Shown: positions 26,196 through 35,387 of the stretch, piece by piece
Layout: every line of letters starts with the position of its first letter
Numbering within the stretch: the first letter of the stretch is position 1
Source: Aliarcobacter sp017996075
GTDB taxonomy: Bacteria; Campylobacterota; Campylobacteria; Campylobacterales; Arcobacteraceae
Reading direction: 5' to 3' (one strand)
DNA length: 64,000 bases
Assembly (NCBI RefSeq): GCF_051062515.1
Contig: NZ_JAMXEK010000002.1
Notes under the pieces: generated by a model
Told to the model about the DNA's origin: nothing
The model's database searches: none
The model's input: the letters and a program-made list of their open reading frames with translations, nothing else
Position numbers and translations under genes: made by a program

Positions 26196-26972
26196 ATGAC
26201 AAAAAAAGATAAAGAGTTAAAAGAATTATTAGATATTGAAGCAAATAGTAGAAACAATTGTTTTGAGTTAAGTTATGAAAAACCAGACCCTTTGATGGTT
26301 GCAAAAAAACAAAAAGATGAGTATGCAATACTTATTTGTGCTTTGTTTGCTTATGGAAATGCTAAACAAATAGTTAAGTTTTTGGATAGTTTAGATTTTT
26401 CACTTCTAGAAAAAAGCGAAAAACAGATTGAAGAAAAATTAAAGAATCACTACTATAGATTTCAAAATAGCTCTGATATTTTGACAGTTTTTAAAACTTT
26501 TAGAATATTAAAAAAAGAACATAGCCTTGAAGAACTTTTTTTTGAAGGCTATAAAAATGAAAATAGTGTTTTAGAAGGTATAGATTTTGTTATACAAAAA
26601 ATAAAAGAAACAGCAAATTACTCATCTTTTGGTTTTGATTTTTTAGTTGGCAATCCACTAAAAAGAGATAAAAATGGGAAAATAAAAGATTCAAATGCAC
26701 CATATAAAAGATGGAATATGTTTTTGAGATGGATGGTAAGATTTGATACTCTTGATTTAGGACTTTGGAAAAAAATAGATAAAAAAGATTTAATCTTGCC
26801 ACTTGATACTCACACATTTAAAGTTTCCAAAAAATTGGGACTTTTAGAAAACAGAACTTACAATCTAAAATCTGCTTTAGAAATATCGCAAAAACTAAAA
26901 GAGTTTGATGCAAACGACCCTATAAAATATGATTTTGCGATATATAGACTGGGACAAGAAAAGATTATTTAA
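26196..26972 (+). CDS. TIGR02757 (DUF2400) family protein
   Basis: 258 residues. APYKRWNMFLRWMVRFDTLDLGLWKKI followed by LILPLDTHTFKVSKKLGL is the conserved core of TIGR02757, a family related in fold to HhH-GPD DNA glycosylases. The role is unknown. It ends in a 4-base overlap with the convergent restriction-modification gene. Confidence 0.85.
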   Translation: MTKKDKELKELLDIEANSRNNCFELSYEKPDPLMVAKKQKDEYAILICALFAYGNAKQIVKFLDSLDFSLLEKSEKQIEEKLKNHYYRFQNSSDILTVFKTFRILKKEHSLEELFFEGYKNENSVLEGIDFVIQKIKETANYSSFGFDFLVGNPLKRDKNGKIKDSNAPYKRWNMFLRWMVRFDTLDLGLWKKIDKKDLILPLDTHTFKVSKKLGLLENRTYNLKSALEISQKLKEFDANDPIKYDFAIYRLGQEKII

Positions 26973-29900
26973 AGAACTTCATCTATTTTTTTCATTATCA
27001 AATCTGTTTTACAAAGTGCATTTATAATACGATTATAGTGCTTCATATCGGCTCTGTTTAAAACTCTTCCAACTCTATCTTTTAGCCACTTTTGAGCAGG
27101 TTGATAACCACCAATATAAAACTCCCACGCAACTAAAGGAATATTTACAACACTTACCTCATCGTTTAATCTAAGCTCTACTTTTTCATCTTCTACACTA
27201 AAATCTTTTTTGTTTAGACTATTTTTGATAAGTAGTTCGCCATCACCTTTTATATCTATGATTCTTTCATCTAGGCTTGTATCTTCTAGTAGATGTAAGC
27301 TTCTTAATTTTCCTCCCAAACTAACCAATTGCCAAAAAGTTTCAGGCTTTGGATATGGAACTCTTGGGAAGTCTATTTTTAAAAACTCTTTGTATTTTTC
27401 TCTATAACTAGGACTATGTAAAACAGCATAGATATAATCAAATAAATCAAGGGCTTGAAACTCTTTTTTTGGAAGTAAAACTTCATTCCCACCTATTTTT
27501 TCTTTCGGAAGTAAAACTTCAGTCCCACCTGCTTTTTCTAAGGATTGGACTAAAGTCCAATTTCCGAAATTAAGGTTTAAACTCTTTTCTATATCTTTGA
27601 TAATATCCATATTAAAATTTGGTACAGGTTCACTTGTTAAAGAGTTTTCATCTGGGTATAAATATAGTGGGAAAAGTCTTCCTGCTCCAAATAATCCAGA
27701 TGTATCTAAAATTGTTCTTGAAGCTAAACTATTACAAATAAAAACATGCTTGAACCCTTTAGCAGATTGATTTGTAGTAACAAATACTAGATTATCTAAA
27801 TTAAATAAATGTTTATTTACACTATTTGCAGGATAAGTATGATAACCTCTAGATGTGCCAGTAAAATGTGTAATACGAAAATCAAAAGGTTTTGTTTGTA
27901 TATTTGTAAATTCTTTTGCTTTATCTAAAAAATCTTTCTTGAATAAATCTAATTTCCAATCACGAGAATCAGTTAATTCATATTTTTTTCTAAAATCATT
28001 AATATCAAGAATTCTTAAATCATTGTCTATTTCTTGTTGTTCTGATTCATTAAAAGACAATGCTATTTTTTCTCTTCCAACCTCAATACCATTGCTTGTT
28101 ACAATGTATAAATCATCAACTTTAAAACCTTTCTCATACTCTTTTATTTCTGTAAAATCTTTTTTAACAAAAAAGTAGTTTGGTTCACTATAATCCAATT
28201 TATCCCACTTTACAGTTTTTAAACTATTATCATCTAAAAAGCTATATTTAAAATCTCTTTTTCCATATAAATCATAGTGATATACATCTGCTAGTTTTTT
28301 ACTCTTTTGTTTTTTCTTTATAAATATATTTATACTCACACCTTGCATAATATCAAATACATTTTCATCTTTGCTTCCATCTGGTGCTGTTTCTTTTTTC
28401 TTTGCATTTCCGTGTAAATCTAGTATATATATTTTATCAAAACACTCTAAAAGTGATTTTCTCATTTGTCTATGAGTTATTCCATCTATAAAAGAGTTAT
28501 TTGAGATATATGCCAAAATTCCCTCACCATTTTTTTCTATATAGTGTTGTCCATATCTTATAAATTTTATATAGTCATCATCAAGATTTATTTTTCTCTC
28601 ATTCAAATCTTTTTTATAATCAGCTATTAGATTTTGTATCCACTCATTTTTATTTGAAGAGCTTACAGCATAAGGTGGATTTCCCATCACAACCATCACA
28701 GGTACATCTTTTTTTACTCTATCAGCCTCTTTACTCTCATTTGCCAAATATGAGGCAAAAAGATTTCCAGATTGCTCATGATGCTCTTCAAGTGAGTTTG
28801 TAAGAAAGATATTAAACCTTTTTTGCTCTTTTGAGGGTTTATATCCAGTTTCAAGTAAAAGCAAATCTAGCTTTAAATGTGCCATAGCATAAGATGCCAT
28901 AAGAAGCTCAAAACCATTTAGCCTTGGAATTAGATGCTCTTCTACATAAGAACTCCAACTTCCACCCCAAAAATCTTTTTTGATAAACTTTATAGTCTCA
29001 GCCAAAAATGTTCCAGTTCCTGTTGCTGGATCTAGAATTTGCACTTTATGAACTTCTAGTTCTTTTTTTATCTTTTGCCCTGATTTTGTGTAACCTGAAT
29101 TTATATCATCTACTTTTATTTTGATTTTTGTCTCATCGCTTAAACCATCACTTAAAGCAAACTCAACTTTAAGCACTTCATCACAAGCTCTAACTATAAA
29201 GTTTACAACAGCTTGTGGAGTGTACCAAACTCCTCTACTTTTTCGCAAAGCTGGATTATATTCACTTAAAAAAGTTTCATAAAAGTGAATTATTGGGTCA
29301 TTCATTCCATTTTTTTGGCTAAAACCATCTAAAAGTTTTTTTACATCTGTTGCTAGAAATATCTCTGCTAAAGAGTCTATAATCCAAATAATTCTATCAT
29401 CACACTCAGCACCACTAACATAGTTAAAAAGTCCTCTTAAAAATGGATTTGATTTTGGTATTAAAAAAACAGCCTCTTGTCTTGTAAATGTGTTCATTGT
29501 ATCATCATGAAGTCTTGCTGCAAACATTCCATAAGCAATAGTTTGAGCATAAATATCTGCAAAACTCTCAGGTGTAATATCGTGAATTAAAGTAGCTTTA
29601 AAAACTTCTAACTGCTCTCTTAAAGAGTTGTTTGCATCACTTTCATCTTCACTTATTATCGCTCTTTCAATTACATTTTGAAGAAGTCTTGCTTTTCCAG
29701 CCATCATTTTTGCTAGTTTACTAGGACTTGTGATTGTTTGTGAAATTTGTGTTGTAAAGCTTTTTATGTTGTTTATAAATAATAAAAAGTTCTCTTCAAG
29801 AGCTACAATTTTATTATCTTCTATTTTTGCTATTTTGATTTTATTTGTAAGCTCACCACTTTTGTAAAACCAAAAATCCATATAATCTGTGATTATAAGA

Positions 29901-30193
29901 TTATCAAGAGCATTTTTATATCTATCAAACTGCTCGGTGTAATCCTTGCTATTTAGTGGTTTGTTTATATCTTTTGCTTCAATATATCCTATTGGAATAT
30001 CTTTTTTTGTAATACTATAATCAGGAGCCCCAACATTTACTATTCTTGCTGGTTCGTTTGTAACAACTATATCTTTATCATCTATGATTTTATTTAATAA
30101 ATCTTGTAAATCACCTCTATAACTATGCTCTCTTGCATTTCCAGTAATAAAAAGTCTATTTATGTTTTCTATGTAGTTGTGTAGTTTTTGCAT
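26969..30193 (-). CDS. Single-chain restriction-modification enzyme (type IIG / ISP-like, N6-adenine methylase)
   Basis: 1074 residues. An N-terminal nuclease-like PD-(D/E)xK motif is seen as PDYS at 57-60 and IEAK at 71-74. A helical linker leads to the N6-adenine methylase with motif I LDPATGTGTF (387-396) and motif IV NPPY (505-508). The C-terminal part (PFDFRITHFTGTSRGYH to GRLFPLYLYP) resembles the type ISP specificity domain. There is no helicase region, unlike true ISP enzymes of about 1600 residues, so it fits a type IIG-like enzyme that both modifies and cuts. Residues about 885-908 hold a tandem repeat. It lies 3 bases after the NagZ-like gene in the same direction. Confidence 0.85.
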   Translation of the reverse strand: MQKLHNYIENINRLFITGNAREHSYRGDLQDLLNKIIDDKDIVVTNEPARIVNVGAPDYSITKKDIPIGYIEAKDINKPLNSKDYTEQFDRYKNALDNLIITDYMDFWFYKSGELTNKIKIAKIEDNKIVALEENFLLFINNIKSFTTQISQTITSPSKLAKMMAGKARLLQNVIERAIISEDESDANNSLREQLEVFKATLIHDITPESFADIYAQTIAYGMFAARLHDDTMNTFTRQEAVFLIPKSNPFLRGLFNYVSGAECDDRIIWIIDSLAEIFLATDVKKLLDGFSQKNGMNDPIIHFYETFLSEYNPALRKSRGVWYTPQAVVNFIVRACDEVLKVEFALSDGLSDETKIKIKVDDINSGYTKSGQKIKKELEVHKVQILDPATGTGTFLAETIKFIKKDFWGGSWSSYVEEHLIPRLNGFELLMASYAMAHLKLDLLLLETGYKPSKEQKRFNIFLTNSLEEHHEQSGNLFASYLANESKEADRVKKDVPVMVVMGNPPYAVSSSNKNEWIQNLIADYKKDLNERKINLDDDYIKFIRYGQHYIEKNGEGILAYISNNSFIDGITHRQMRKSLLECFDKIYILDLHGNAKKKETAPDGSKDENVFDIMQGVSINIFIKKKQKSKKLADVYHYDLYGKRDFKYSFLDDNSLKTVKWDKLDYSEPNYFFVKKDFTEIKEYEKGFKVDDLYIVTSNGIEVGREKIALSFNESEQQEIDNDLRILDINDFRKKYELTDSRDWKLDLFKKDFLDKAKEFTNIQTKPFDFRITHFTGTSRGYHTYPANSVNKHLFNLDNLVFVTTNQSAKGFKHVFICNSLASRTILDTSGLFGAGRLFPLYLYPDENSLTSEPVPNFNMDIIKDIEKSLNLNFGNWTLVQSLEKAGGTEVLLPKEKIGGNEVLLPKKEFQALDLFDYIYAVLHSPSYREKYKEFLKIDFPRVPYPKPETFWQLVSLGGKLRSLHLLEDTSLDERIIDIKGDGELLIKNSLNKKDFSVEDEKVELRLNDEVSVVNIPLVAWEFYIGGYQPAQKWLKDRVGRVLNRADMKHYNRIINALCKTDLIMKKIDEVL
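27471..27569 (-). repeat. In-frame tandem repeat and nested palindromes inside the R-M gene
   Basis: Two 24-base copies (27471-27494 and 27507-27530, 23/24 identical, period 36) encode GGxEVLLPK. Next to them is a palindrome ATTGGACTAAAGTCCAAT (27544-27561). TTTCGGAA (27503-27510) and TTCCGAAA (27562-27569) are inverted to each other around this block. The reading frame is kept throughout. Confidence 0.75.
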
Positions 30194-30196
30194 GTT

Positions 30197-31282
30197 TTAA
30201 ATCTTCCCCAAAAGCTCATCTATTTTTTTATTTGATTCTATTATCTTATTTAGTGTAATTTGTTCACTTAATATTTGGCTATAAACTGTATCAACTACCT
30301 CTTTTAAAGTAATTGGTTTTGCTAGTTGATTTGCAAAAAGTAGTAAGTTTACACCACTATTTATAGCCAAAGTAAGAGTTTGTTTTAAATCATAATGTTT
30401 TGATATAGCACTCATTTGTAAATCATCAGTTATCAAAACACCTTTAAATCCCAACTCTTGTCTTAAAAGTTTTGTATTTACACTGTAAGAAAGTGTCGCT
30501 GGATAATTTTTATCTAAGTTTTCATTAAAAACATGAGCTGTCATAATAATATCTGCTTTGTTGTTTTTAATAAAATATCTGTATGGTTCAAGCTCTTTTG
30601 TGCTCCAAGTTTTTGTAATATCTACAAAACCTAAGTGAGAATCAGCCAAAGATGAACCATGCCCTGGAAAATGTTTTAAAGTTGAAATTACACCTTCTTT
30701 TTTTAACTCATCCACAAAAATAGAAGCATATTTTGTAACAATTTGCGAACTCTCACCAAAACTTCTTCCTCTTGTAACAATTACTTTATTCTCTTTATTT
30801 ATAGCTAAATCAACAACTGGTGCAAAATCAAGATTTATTCCAACACTACTTAAATCTTTTGCCATTGCTTCATAACTCTTTTTTGCAAAAACTTCACCAT
30901 TTTGTGATATTTGGCTAGCTTTTAAAGTATTTACAAATCCAGCTTCACTTTTTAATCTTTGAACTATACCACCTTCTTGATCTATAGAAATAAGAAGTTT
31001 ACTTTTATTAATACTTTGTAGTTGTTGATTTAGCTTCTTTAGTTGAGCTTTATTCTCTATATTTTTTGCTTTTGTCTTATCATTTGGGTCTTTATCAAAC
31101 AATATAACTCCACCTAAACCAAACTCAATATCTTTATAAATTTGACTATTTTTATCTATACTAGTACCAGTAAATCCTAATACAACCATTTTTGCTATCA
31201 TTTTTTCAATATCTTTTTTTGAATAGTTATCTTGTGCAAAACTTGAAACTATCATAAATAAAACAATTATTAAACCTCTCAT
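30197..31282 (-). CDS. Glycoside hydrolase family 3, NagZ-like beta-N-acetylhexosaminidase
   Basis: 361 residues with a signal peptide (1-16), so it acts outside the cytoplasm, unlike cytoplasmic E. coli NagZ. SIDQEGGIVQRL, DFAPVVDL, the KHFPGHGSSLADSH loop carrying the catalytic His, and ITDDLQM with the nucleophile Asp are all GH3/NagZ hallmarks. It probably trims N-acetylglucosamine from peptidoglycan fragments. It follows the J-domain gene and precedes the restriction-modification gene by 3 bases. Confidence 0.9.
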   Translation of the reverse strand: MRGLIIVLFMIVSSFAQDNYSKKDIEKMIAKMVVLGFTGTSIDKNSQIYKDIEFGLGGVILFDKDPNDKTKAKNIENKAQLKKLNQQLQSINKSKLLISIDQEGGIVQRLKSEAGFVNTLKASQISQNGEVFAKKSYEAMAKDLSSVGINLDFAPVVDLAINKENKVIVTRGRSFGESSQIVTKYASIFVDELKKEGVISTLKHFPGHGSSLADSHLGFVDITKTWSTKELEPYRYFIKNNKADIIMTAHVFNENLDKNYPATLSYSVNTKLLRQELGFKGVLITDDLQMSAISKHYDLKQTLTLAINSGVNLLLFANQLAKPITLKEVVDTVYSQILSEQITLNKIIESNKKIDELLGKI

Positions 31283-31290
31283 AAATCCTC

Positions 31291-31557
31291 CTATTTAACC
31301 CAATTTTTGTAATTCGTAAATGCTGGAAACTGCTTTTTAAACTCACTTTCTTCAAAAGAGAAGCTGTAACTATCCATATACTCTTGCAATATTTCATAAG
31401 ACTTTTTAAGCTCCATAAACTTTTCATTACTTCCACCACTCATATCTGGATGATACTTTTTTGATAGTTTTAGGTATCTTTTTTTTATATCTTTTTTGCT
31501 CATATTTGAAATAATCCCAAACAGTTCAACAGCTTTGATAAAATCATCATAGTTCAT
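31291..31557 (-). CDS. Short J-domain protein
   Basis: 88 residues, of which about 1-62 form a J domain with the KKYHPDMSGG motif (HPD) that stimulates DnaK. No Gly/Phe or zinc region follows, so it is a minimal co-chaperone rather than DnaJ itself. The tail is aromatic and charged. It heads the operon with the NagZ-like gene and faces another J-domain gene at 31651 across about 93 bases. Confidence 0.85.
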   Translation of the reverse strand: MNYDDFIKAVELFGIISNMSKKDIKKRYLKLSKKYHPDMSGGSNEKFMELKKSYEILQEYMDSYSFSFEESEFKKQFPAFTNYKNWVK

Positions 31558-31612
31558 ATAAATCCTTTAAAGGGGATATTGTACAAAAATATTATGATTA
31601 ATCTACTTATTG

Positions 31613-31618
31613 TATAAT
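31613..31618 (+). promoter_or_regulatory. Probable -10 box of the membrane J-protein gene
   Basis: TATAAT 33 bases before the ATG at 31651, in the divergent gap between two J-domain genes. Confidence 0.45.
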
Positions 31619-31650
31619 GCCAAAATTTTTTAAAAAAGGTATTTTTATAT

Positions 31651-32109
31651 ATGAATTTTTTAGCTTCGTTTATTAGAATTGCTATATTTATTGGTATTTT
31701 ATATTTAATTTTCACAAACTTTGGACTATTTTTAGCAATTATTGGTGGAATTGTTCTATTTTTTGTAACTATTATATATTTTGTCAAAAGAGCTTTAAGA
31801 AAAAGAGCTCAACAATTTCAATTTGAATTTAATAGTTTTACAAGAGAGGATTACAATAATTTTGATTTTAAAAACTTCAACAACTTTAACAATCAAAATT
31901 TTCAAGGAAACTTCCATACTCAAACTTCAAAACTTCAAGAAGCAAAAGAGTTTTTTGGTTTTTCAGCAACTCCATCAAAAGATGATATAAAAAAGAGATT
32001 TAAAGAGTTAGCAAAAATTTATCATCCTGATTTAAATGGTGGAGATGAAGAAAAAATGAAAAAATTAAATGAATATAGAGATATTTTAATGCAAGCTTAC
32101 GGAAAATAA
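31651..32109 (+). CDS. Membrane-anchored C-terminal J-domain protein
   Basis: 152 residues. Two close N-terminal hydrophobic helices (about 4-46) are followed by an Asn/Phe-rich linker (NNFDFKNFNNFNNQNFQG) and a C-terminal J domain (about 95-150) with IYHPDLNGGDE. This is the layout of DjlA/TIM14-like proteins, which recruit DnaK to the membrane. The next gene starts 8 bases after its stop. Confidence 0.87.
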   Translation: MNFLASFIRIAIFIGILYLIFTNFGLFLAIIGGIVLFFVTIIYFVKRALRKRAQQFQFEFNSFTREDYNNFDFKNFNNFNNQNFQGNFHTQTSKLQEAKEFFGFSATPSKDDIKKRFKELAKIYHPDLNGGDEEKMKKLNEYRDILMQAYGK

Positions 32110-32117
32110 GGATTTTT

Positions 32118-32615
32118 ATGAATATAGATATGACAAAAATAGCAAATATTATATTGTATATGCTACACAAACAAGTTAAAGCTTTAAATCACAAAAAAAT
32201 AGAGCTTTTGATATTTTTTATTGAGTTAAATCACATAAACTTTTGTGGAAAAAAGATTTTGGGTGAAACATTTATAAAAACTCAAAGAGGTGTAAAAGCT
32301 GAAGTTTTAGATGAACTTTTTACTCTTATTTTAGATGAAGTAGAGTTTGAAGATGAAGAAGACGATAGAGTATTTTTTATTCAAGAGTTAATGGATTTTT
32401 TAGAGATTGAGATAGTTGAAAAAGAGAGATTTAAAGAGCTTAAATTTGCAAAACTAGATGAAGATTTTGATGAAACTATTTTTACATCTGATGAGTTAAA
32501 ATCTATTCATAAAGTTGTAAACTTATATAAAGATACTAGTGTAAGAAATCTTTCAAATGAGTGTTTTAATCTTGAAAAAGTCCGAAAAAGCGAAAGCGGA
32601 GAGTTGGTTTTATAA
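32118..32615 (+). CDS. Uncharacterised protein, possibly Panacea/SocA-like (DUF4065)
   Basis: 165 residues, acidic. The N-terminal half (MTKIANIILYMLHKQVKALNH..KIELLIFFIELNHIN to AEVLDELF) looks like the DUF4065 (SocA/Panacea) antitoxin fold, with the expected pattern of helix, Leu-rich helix and GE.. turn. The second half is a very acidic helical region. No toxin-like small ORF adjoins it; the neighbour is a J-domain protein with an AAGGA-driven overlap-free operon. Family assignment is tentative. Confidence 0.5.
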   Translation: MNIDMTKIANIILYMLHKQVKALNHKKIELLIFFIELNHINFCGKKILGETFIKTQRGVKAEVLDELFTLILDEVEFEDEEDDRVFFIQELMDFLEIEIVEKERFKELKFAKLDEDFDETIFTSDELKSIHKVVNLYKDTSVRNLSNECFNLEKVRKSESGELVL

Positions 32616-32645
32616 AATAATGTAAAAAATTTTATAACTTTTTCT
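32610..32645 (+). terminator. AT-rich terminator after the Panacea-like gene
   Basis: TTATAAAAT pairs with ATTTTATAA (9 bp, 10-base loop), then CTTTTTC follows. It overlaps the stop codon. Confidence 0.45.
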
Positions 32646-32736
32646 TATTTTATAAAATTACTTTTAAATAATAATTATAATCCAAGATATTATATGCTAA
32701 AATCTAAATTAACTTAATATTTTGGGAGATCATAAA

Positions 32737-34731
32737 ATGGGCTTAAAAAATTTAAAAGTAATCTATAAGATAAATATTATATCTATTATTACAATAGTTT
32801 TATTAGGTGTTGTAGCATATGTTTTATACAATGGTATGTCTAAAATCAACAATAGTTTTGAAAATAGTAGCTCTATATCAAATTTAGCTCTTACTATTAC
32901 AAAAACAAGTGAGCAAGGTCTTCAAGTTTCAAATGCTTTAAGAGGGATAATTGTAAATCCAGATGATACAAAAGCAAAAGAGAACTTTATACAAGCAGTA
33001 AAAGAGCTTGATGATTTAATGTTAGTTTTAAAAGACAGCACAAAAAAATTTCAAGGTTTTGAAAAATTTGAAATTGCTCCTTTATATGCTTCTCAAATCA
33101 AGGTATTAAATAAAATAATTGAAAAAATAAAAAACAGTGAAGCTTTGACAAAAGAGGATAATACTCTTTCAACAAAAGAGTGGAGACCATTAAAAGCTGC
33201 TTTACTAAAATGGCAAGAGAGAAATCTTGAAAGAAATAAAGAGATTAAAGAAGAGTTAAATAAAACAGTATCAAGTGTTACAACTTTTATATTAATTATT
33301 TTACTGATAACTATTTTAAGTATATTAGTAACAATTCAGCTAATTACTAGAAATATTGTATATAGTCTTAATATTTTCCAAAATGGTCTTTTAAGTTTTT
33401 TTGCTTTTTCAAACAAAGAGAGTTTAAATGTTGAATTAATAAATCTTGATGGAAAAGATGAATTTGGAAAAATGGCACAAGTAATAAATGAAAATATCCA
33501 AAAAACACAAGATTTAATAAATCAAGACAATGCTCTAATTGAAGATGTAAAACGAGTTGTAAATCAAGTAAAATTTGGAAATTTAAATATAAAAATAGAA
33601 AAATCAACTATAAATGATGAGTTAGAAGAGTTAAAAAGTAGTTTCAACGAAATGCTTGAAGTTACTAAATCAAATGTTTGTTCAGATATAAATAAAGTTT
33701 TAAGTGTGTTAGATAGTTTCTCTAAACTTGATTTTAGAGTAAAAATAGATAATGATAATGGAAAAGTTGCAACTGGAATAAATAATCTTTCAAATATTAT
33801 AAATCATATGTTAGTTGAAAACAAATCAAATGGTCTTACACTAGAAGAGAGTTCAAAAATACTTCTTTTTAATGTAAACAAACTAAATATAAGCTCAAAT
33901 GAAGCAGCAGCTTCACTTGAAGAGACAGCAGCAGCACTAGAAGAGATAACAAGTAATATTAGAAATAATACAGAGAGTATTGCAAAAATGTCACAACTTT
34001 CAAATGGTGTAACAAAAGCAGTAAATGAAGGTCAAGCTATGGCTAATCAAACAACAACTGCAATGGATGAGATAAATACTCAAGTAAATTTAGTAAATGA
34101 AGCTATTGGAGTAATTGATAATATTGCATTCCAAACAAATATTCTAAGTCTAAATGCTGCTGTTGAAGCTGCAACTGCTGGTGAAGCTGGAAAAGGATTT
34201 GCTGTTGTTGCTCAAGAGGTAAGAAATCTTGCAACTAGAAGTGCAGAAGCTGCACGTGAGATAAAAGCAATAGTAGAAAGAGCAACAGTAAAAGCAAATG
34301 AAGGTAAAGAGATTGCTACAAATATGATTGAAGGGTATAAAAACCTAAATAATAATATATCTTCAACAATGAACCTAATATCTGATATTGAAAATGCATC
34401 TAAAGAACAACTTCTTGGAATTGAACAGATAAATGATGCAGTAAATCAACTAGATCAACAAACACAACAAAATGCAATGGTAGCATCTCAATCTCATGAT
34501 ATTGCACAAAGTACAGATGAGATAGCAAAACTCATAGTGCAAGATGCAAACCAAAAAGAGTTTGAAGGGAAAAATGAAGTAAAAGCAAAAAATGCAGGGA
34601 TAAAAAAAGAGGTAAAAGAGCATATAATAGCTTCAACACCTAAAAAAATAATCAAAGCTTCAAAACAAAATATTAACTCTACAAAAGAGATAACAAGCAG
34701 TTCAAGTAATGACGAGTGGGAGAGTTTTTAA
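32737..34731 (+). CDS. Methyl-accepting chemotaxis protein with C-terminal EWESF
   Basis: 664 residues from the ATG at 32737; GGGAGA lies 8 bases before it, so the upstream TTG at 32722 is rejected. Two membrane helices (about 11-30 and 185-210) flank a four-helix-bundle sensor domain. HAMP-like segments follow, then the signalling domain with IDNIAFQTNILSLNAAVEAA and GFAVVAQEVRNLATRS. The chain ends in EWESF, an xWxxF pentapeptide like the CheR-binding NWETF of enteric receptors. It probably senses a small ligand in the periplasm. It is a single-gene unit ended by a strong terminator. Confidence 0.93.
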   Translation: MGLKNLKVIYKINIISIITIVLLGVVAYVLYNGMSKINNSFENSSSISNLALTITKTSEQGLQVSNALRGIIVNPDDTKAKENFIQAVKELDDLMLVLKDSTKKFQGFEKFEIAPLYASQIKVLNKIIEKIKNSEALTKEDNTLSTKEWRPLKAALLKWQERNLERNKEIKEELNKTVSSVTTFILIILLITILSILVTIQLITRNIVYSLNIFQNGLLSFFAFSNKESLNVELINLDGKDEFGKMAQVINENIQKTQDLINQDNALIEDVKRVVNQVKFGNLNIKIEKSTINDELEELKSSFNEMLEVTKSNVCSDINKVLSVLDSFSKLDFRVKIDNDNGKVATGINNLSNIINHMLVENKSNGLTLEESSKILLFNVNKLNISSNEAAASLEETAAALEEITSNIRNNTESIAKMSQLSNGVTKAVNEGQAMANQTTTAMDEINTQVNLVNEAIGVIDNIAFQTNILSLNAAVEAATAGEAGKGFAVVAQEVRNLATRSAEAAREIKAIVERATVKANEGKEIATNMIEGYKNLNNNISSTMNLISDIENASKEQLLGIEQINDAVNQLDQQTQQNAMVASQSHDIAQSTDEIAKLIVQDANQKEFEGKNEVKAKNAGIKKEVKEHIIASTPKKIIKASKQNINSTKEITSSSSNDEWESF

Positions 34732-34736
34732 AATTT

Positions 34737-34782
34737 AATTACTCATAGTAAAAAGCTATGAGTAATTTTGTGTTACTTTTTT
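34737..34782 (+). terminator. Terminator after the chemoreceptor gene
   Basis: A perfect 12-bp stem (34737-34748 with 34756-34767) with a 7-base loop, followed by TTG and a later run of seven T. Confidence 0.75.
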
Positions 34783-34882
34783 TCCTTTACTTAGAAAAAA
34801 ATATAAAATAGAATAGAATAAAACTGTTGAATAAGATTAATTCAATAAAATACAATATCAAAAATATTTTAAGGTATAAAAG

Positions 34883-35359
34883 ATGAATGAAGAGATAAAA
34901 AGAGAAAAAACTATCACAATGACAATGCTAATGACTCCAGATAAGGCAAATTTTTCTGGAAAAAATGTACATGGTGGTGAAATATTAAAAATGCTTGATC
35001 AAGTAGCTTATGCTTGTGCAGCTAGATATTCTGGTCACTATGCTGTTACACTTTCTGTTGATATGGTGCTATTTAAAAATCCAGTTAAAATTGGCTCTTT
35101 GGTAACTTTTCATGCTTCAGTAAACTACACAGGACGAACATCTATGGAAATAGGTATAAAAGTCATATCAGAAGATATAAAAGATCACACTATGAAAAAT
35201 ACAAATGTTTGCTATTTTACTATGATTGCTGTTGATGAAGATGGTAAACCAGTACCTGTTCCAAAATTAGAACTTGTAACTGAAGATGATAAGAGAAGAT
35301 ATAATGATGCTTTAAAAAGAAGAGATTTTAGAATGTCATCAAGACATGCAAAAGGTTAA
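34883..35359 (+). CDS. Acyl-CoA thioesterase (YciA/BACH-like hotdog fold)
   Basis: 158 residues, one hotdog domain. PDKANFSGKNVHGGEILKMLDQVAYACAARYSG is the active-site helix of YciA-type acyl-CoA thioesterases, with Asn/His and Asp. The VDMVLFKNPVKIGSLVTF strand follows. It hydrolyses fatty acyl-CoA; chain length is not known. AAGG precedes the ATG. Confidence 0.9.
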   Translation: MNEEIKREKTITMTMLMTPDKANFSGKNVHGGEILKMLDQVAYACAARYSGHYAVTLSVDMVLFKNPVKIGSLVTFHASVNYTGRTSMEIGIKVISEDIKDHTMKNTNVCYFTMIAVDEDGKPVPVPKLELVTEDDKRRYNDALKRRDFRMSSRHAKG

Positions 35360-35360
35360 A

Positions 35361-35380
35361 AAGGCTTTTTTAAAAGCCTT
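35361..35380. terminator. Terminator shared by thioesterase and ABC-F genes
   Basis: AAGGCTTTT pairs with AAAAGCCTT (9 bp, 2-base centre) in the gap of two convergent genes. A T tract is clearest on the minus strand. Confidence 0.6.
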
Positions 35381-35387
35381 CTTATGA

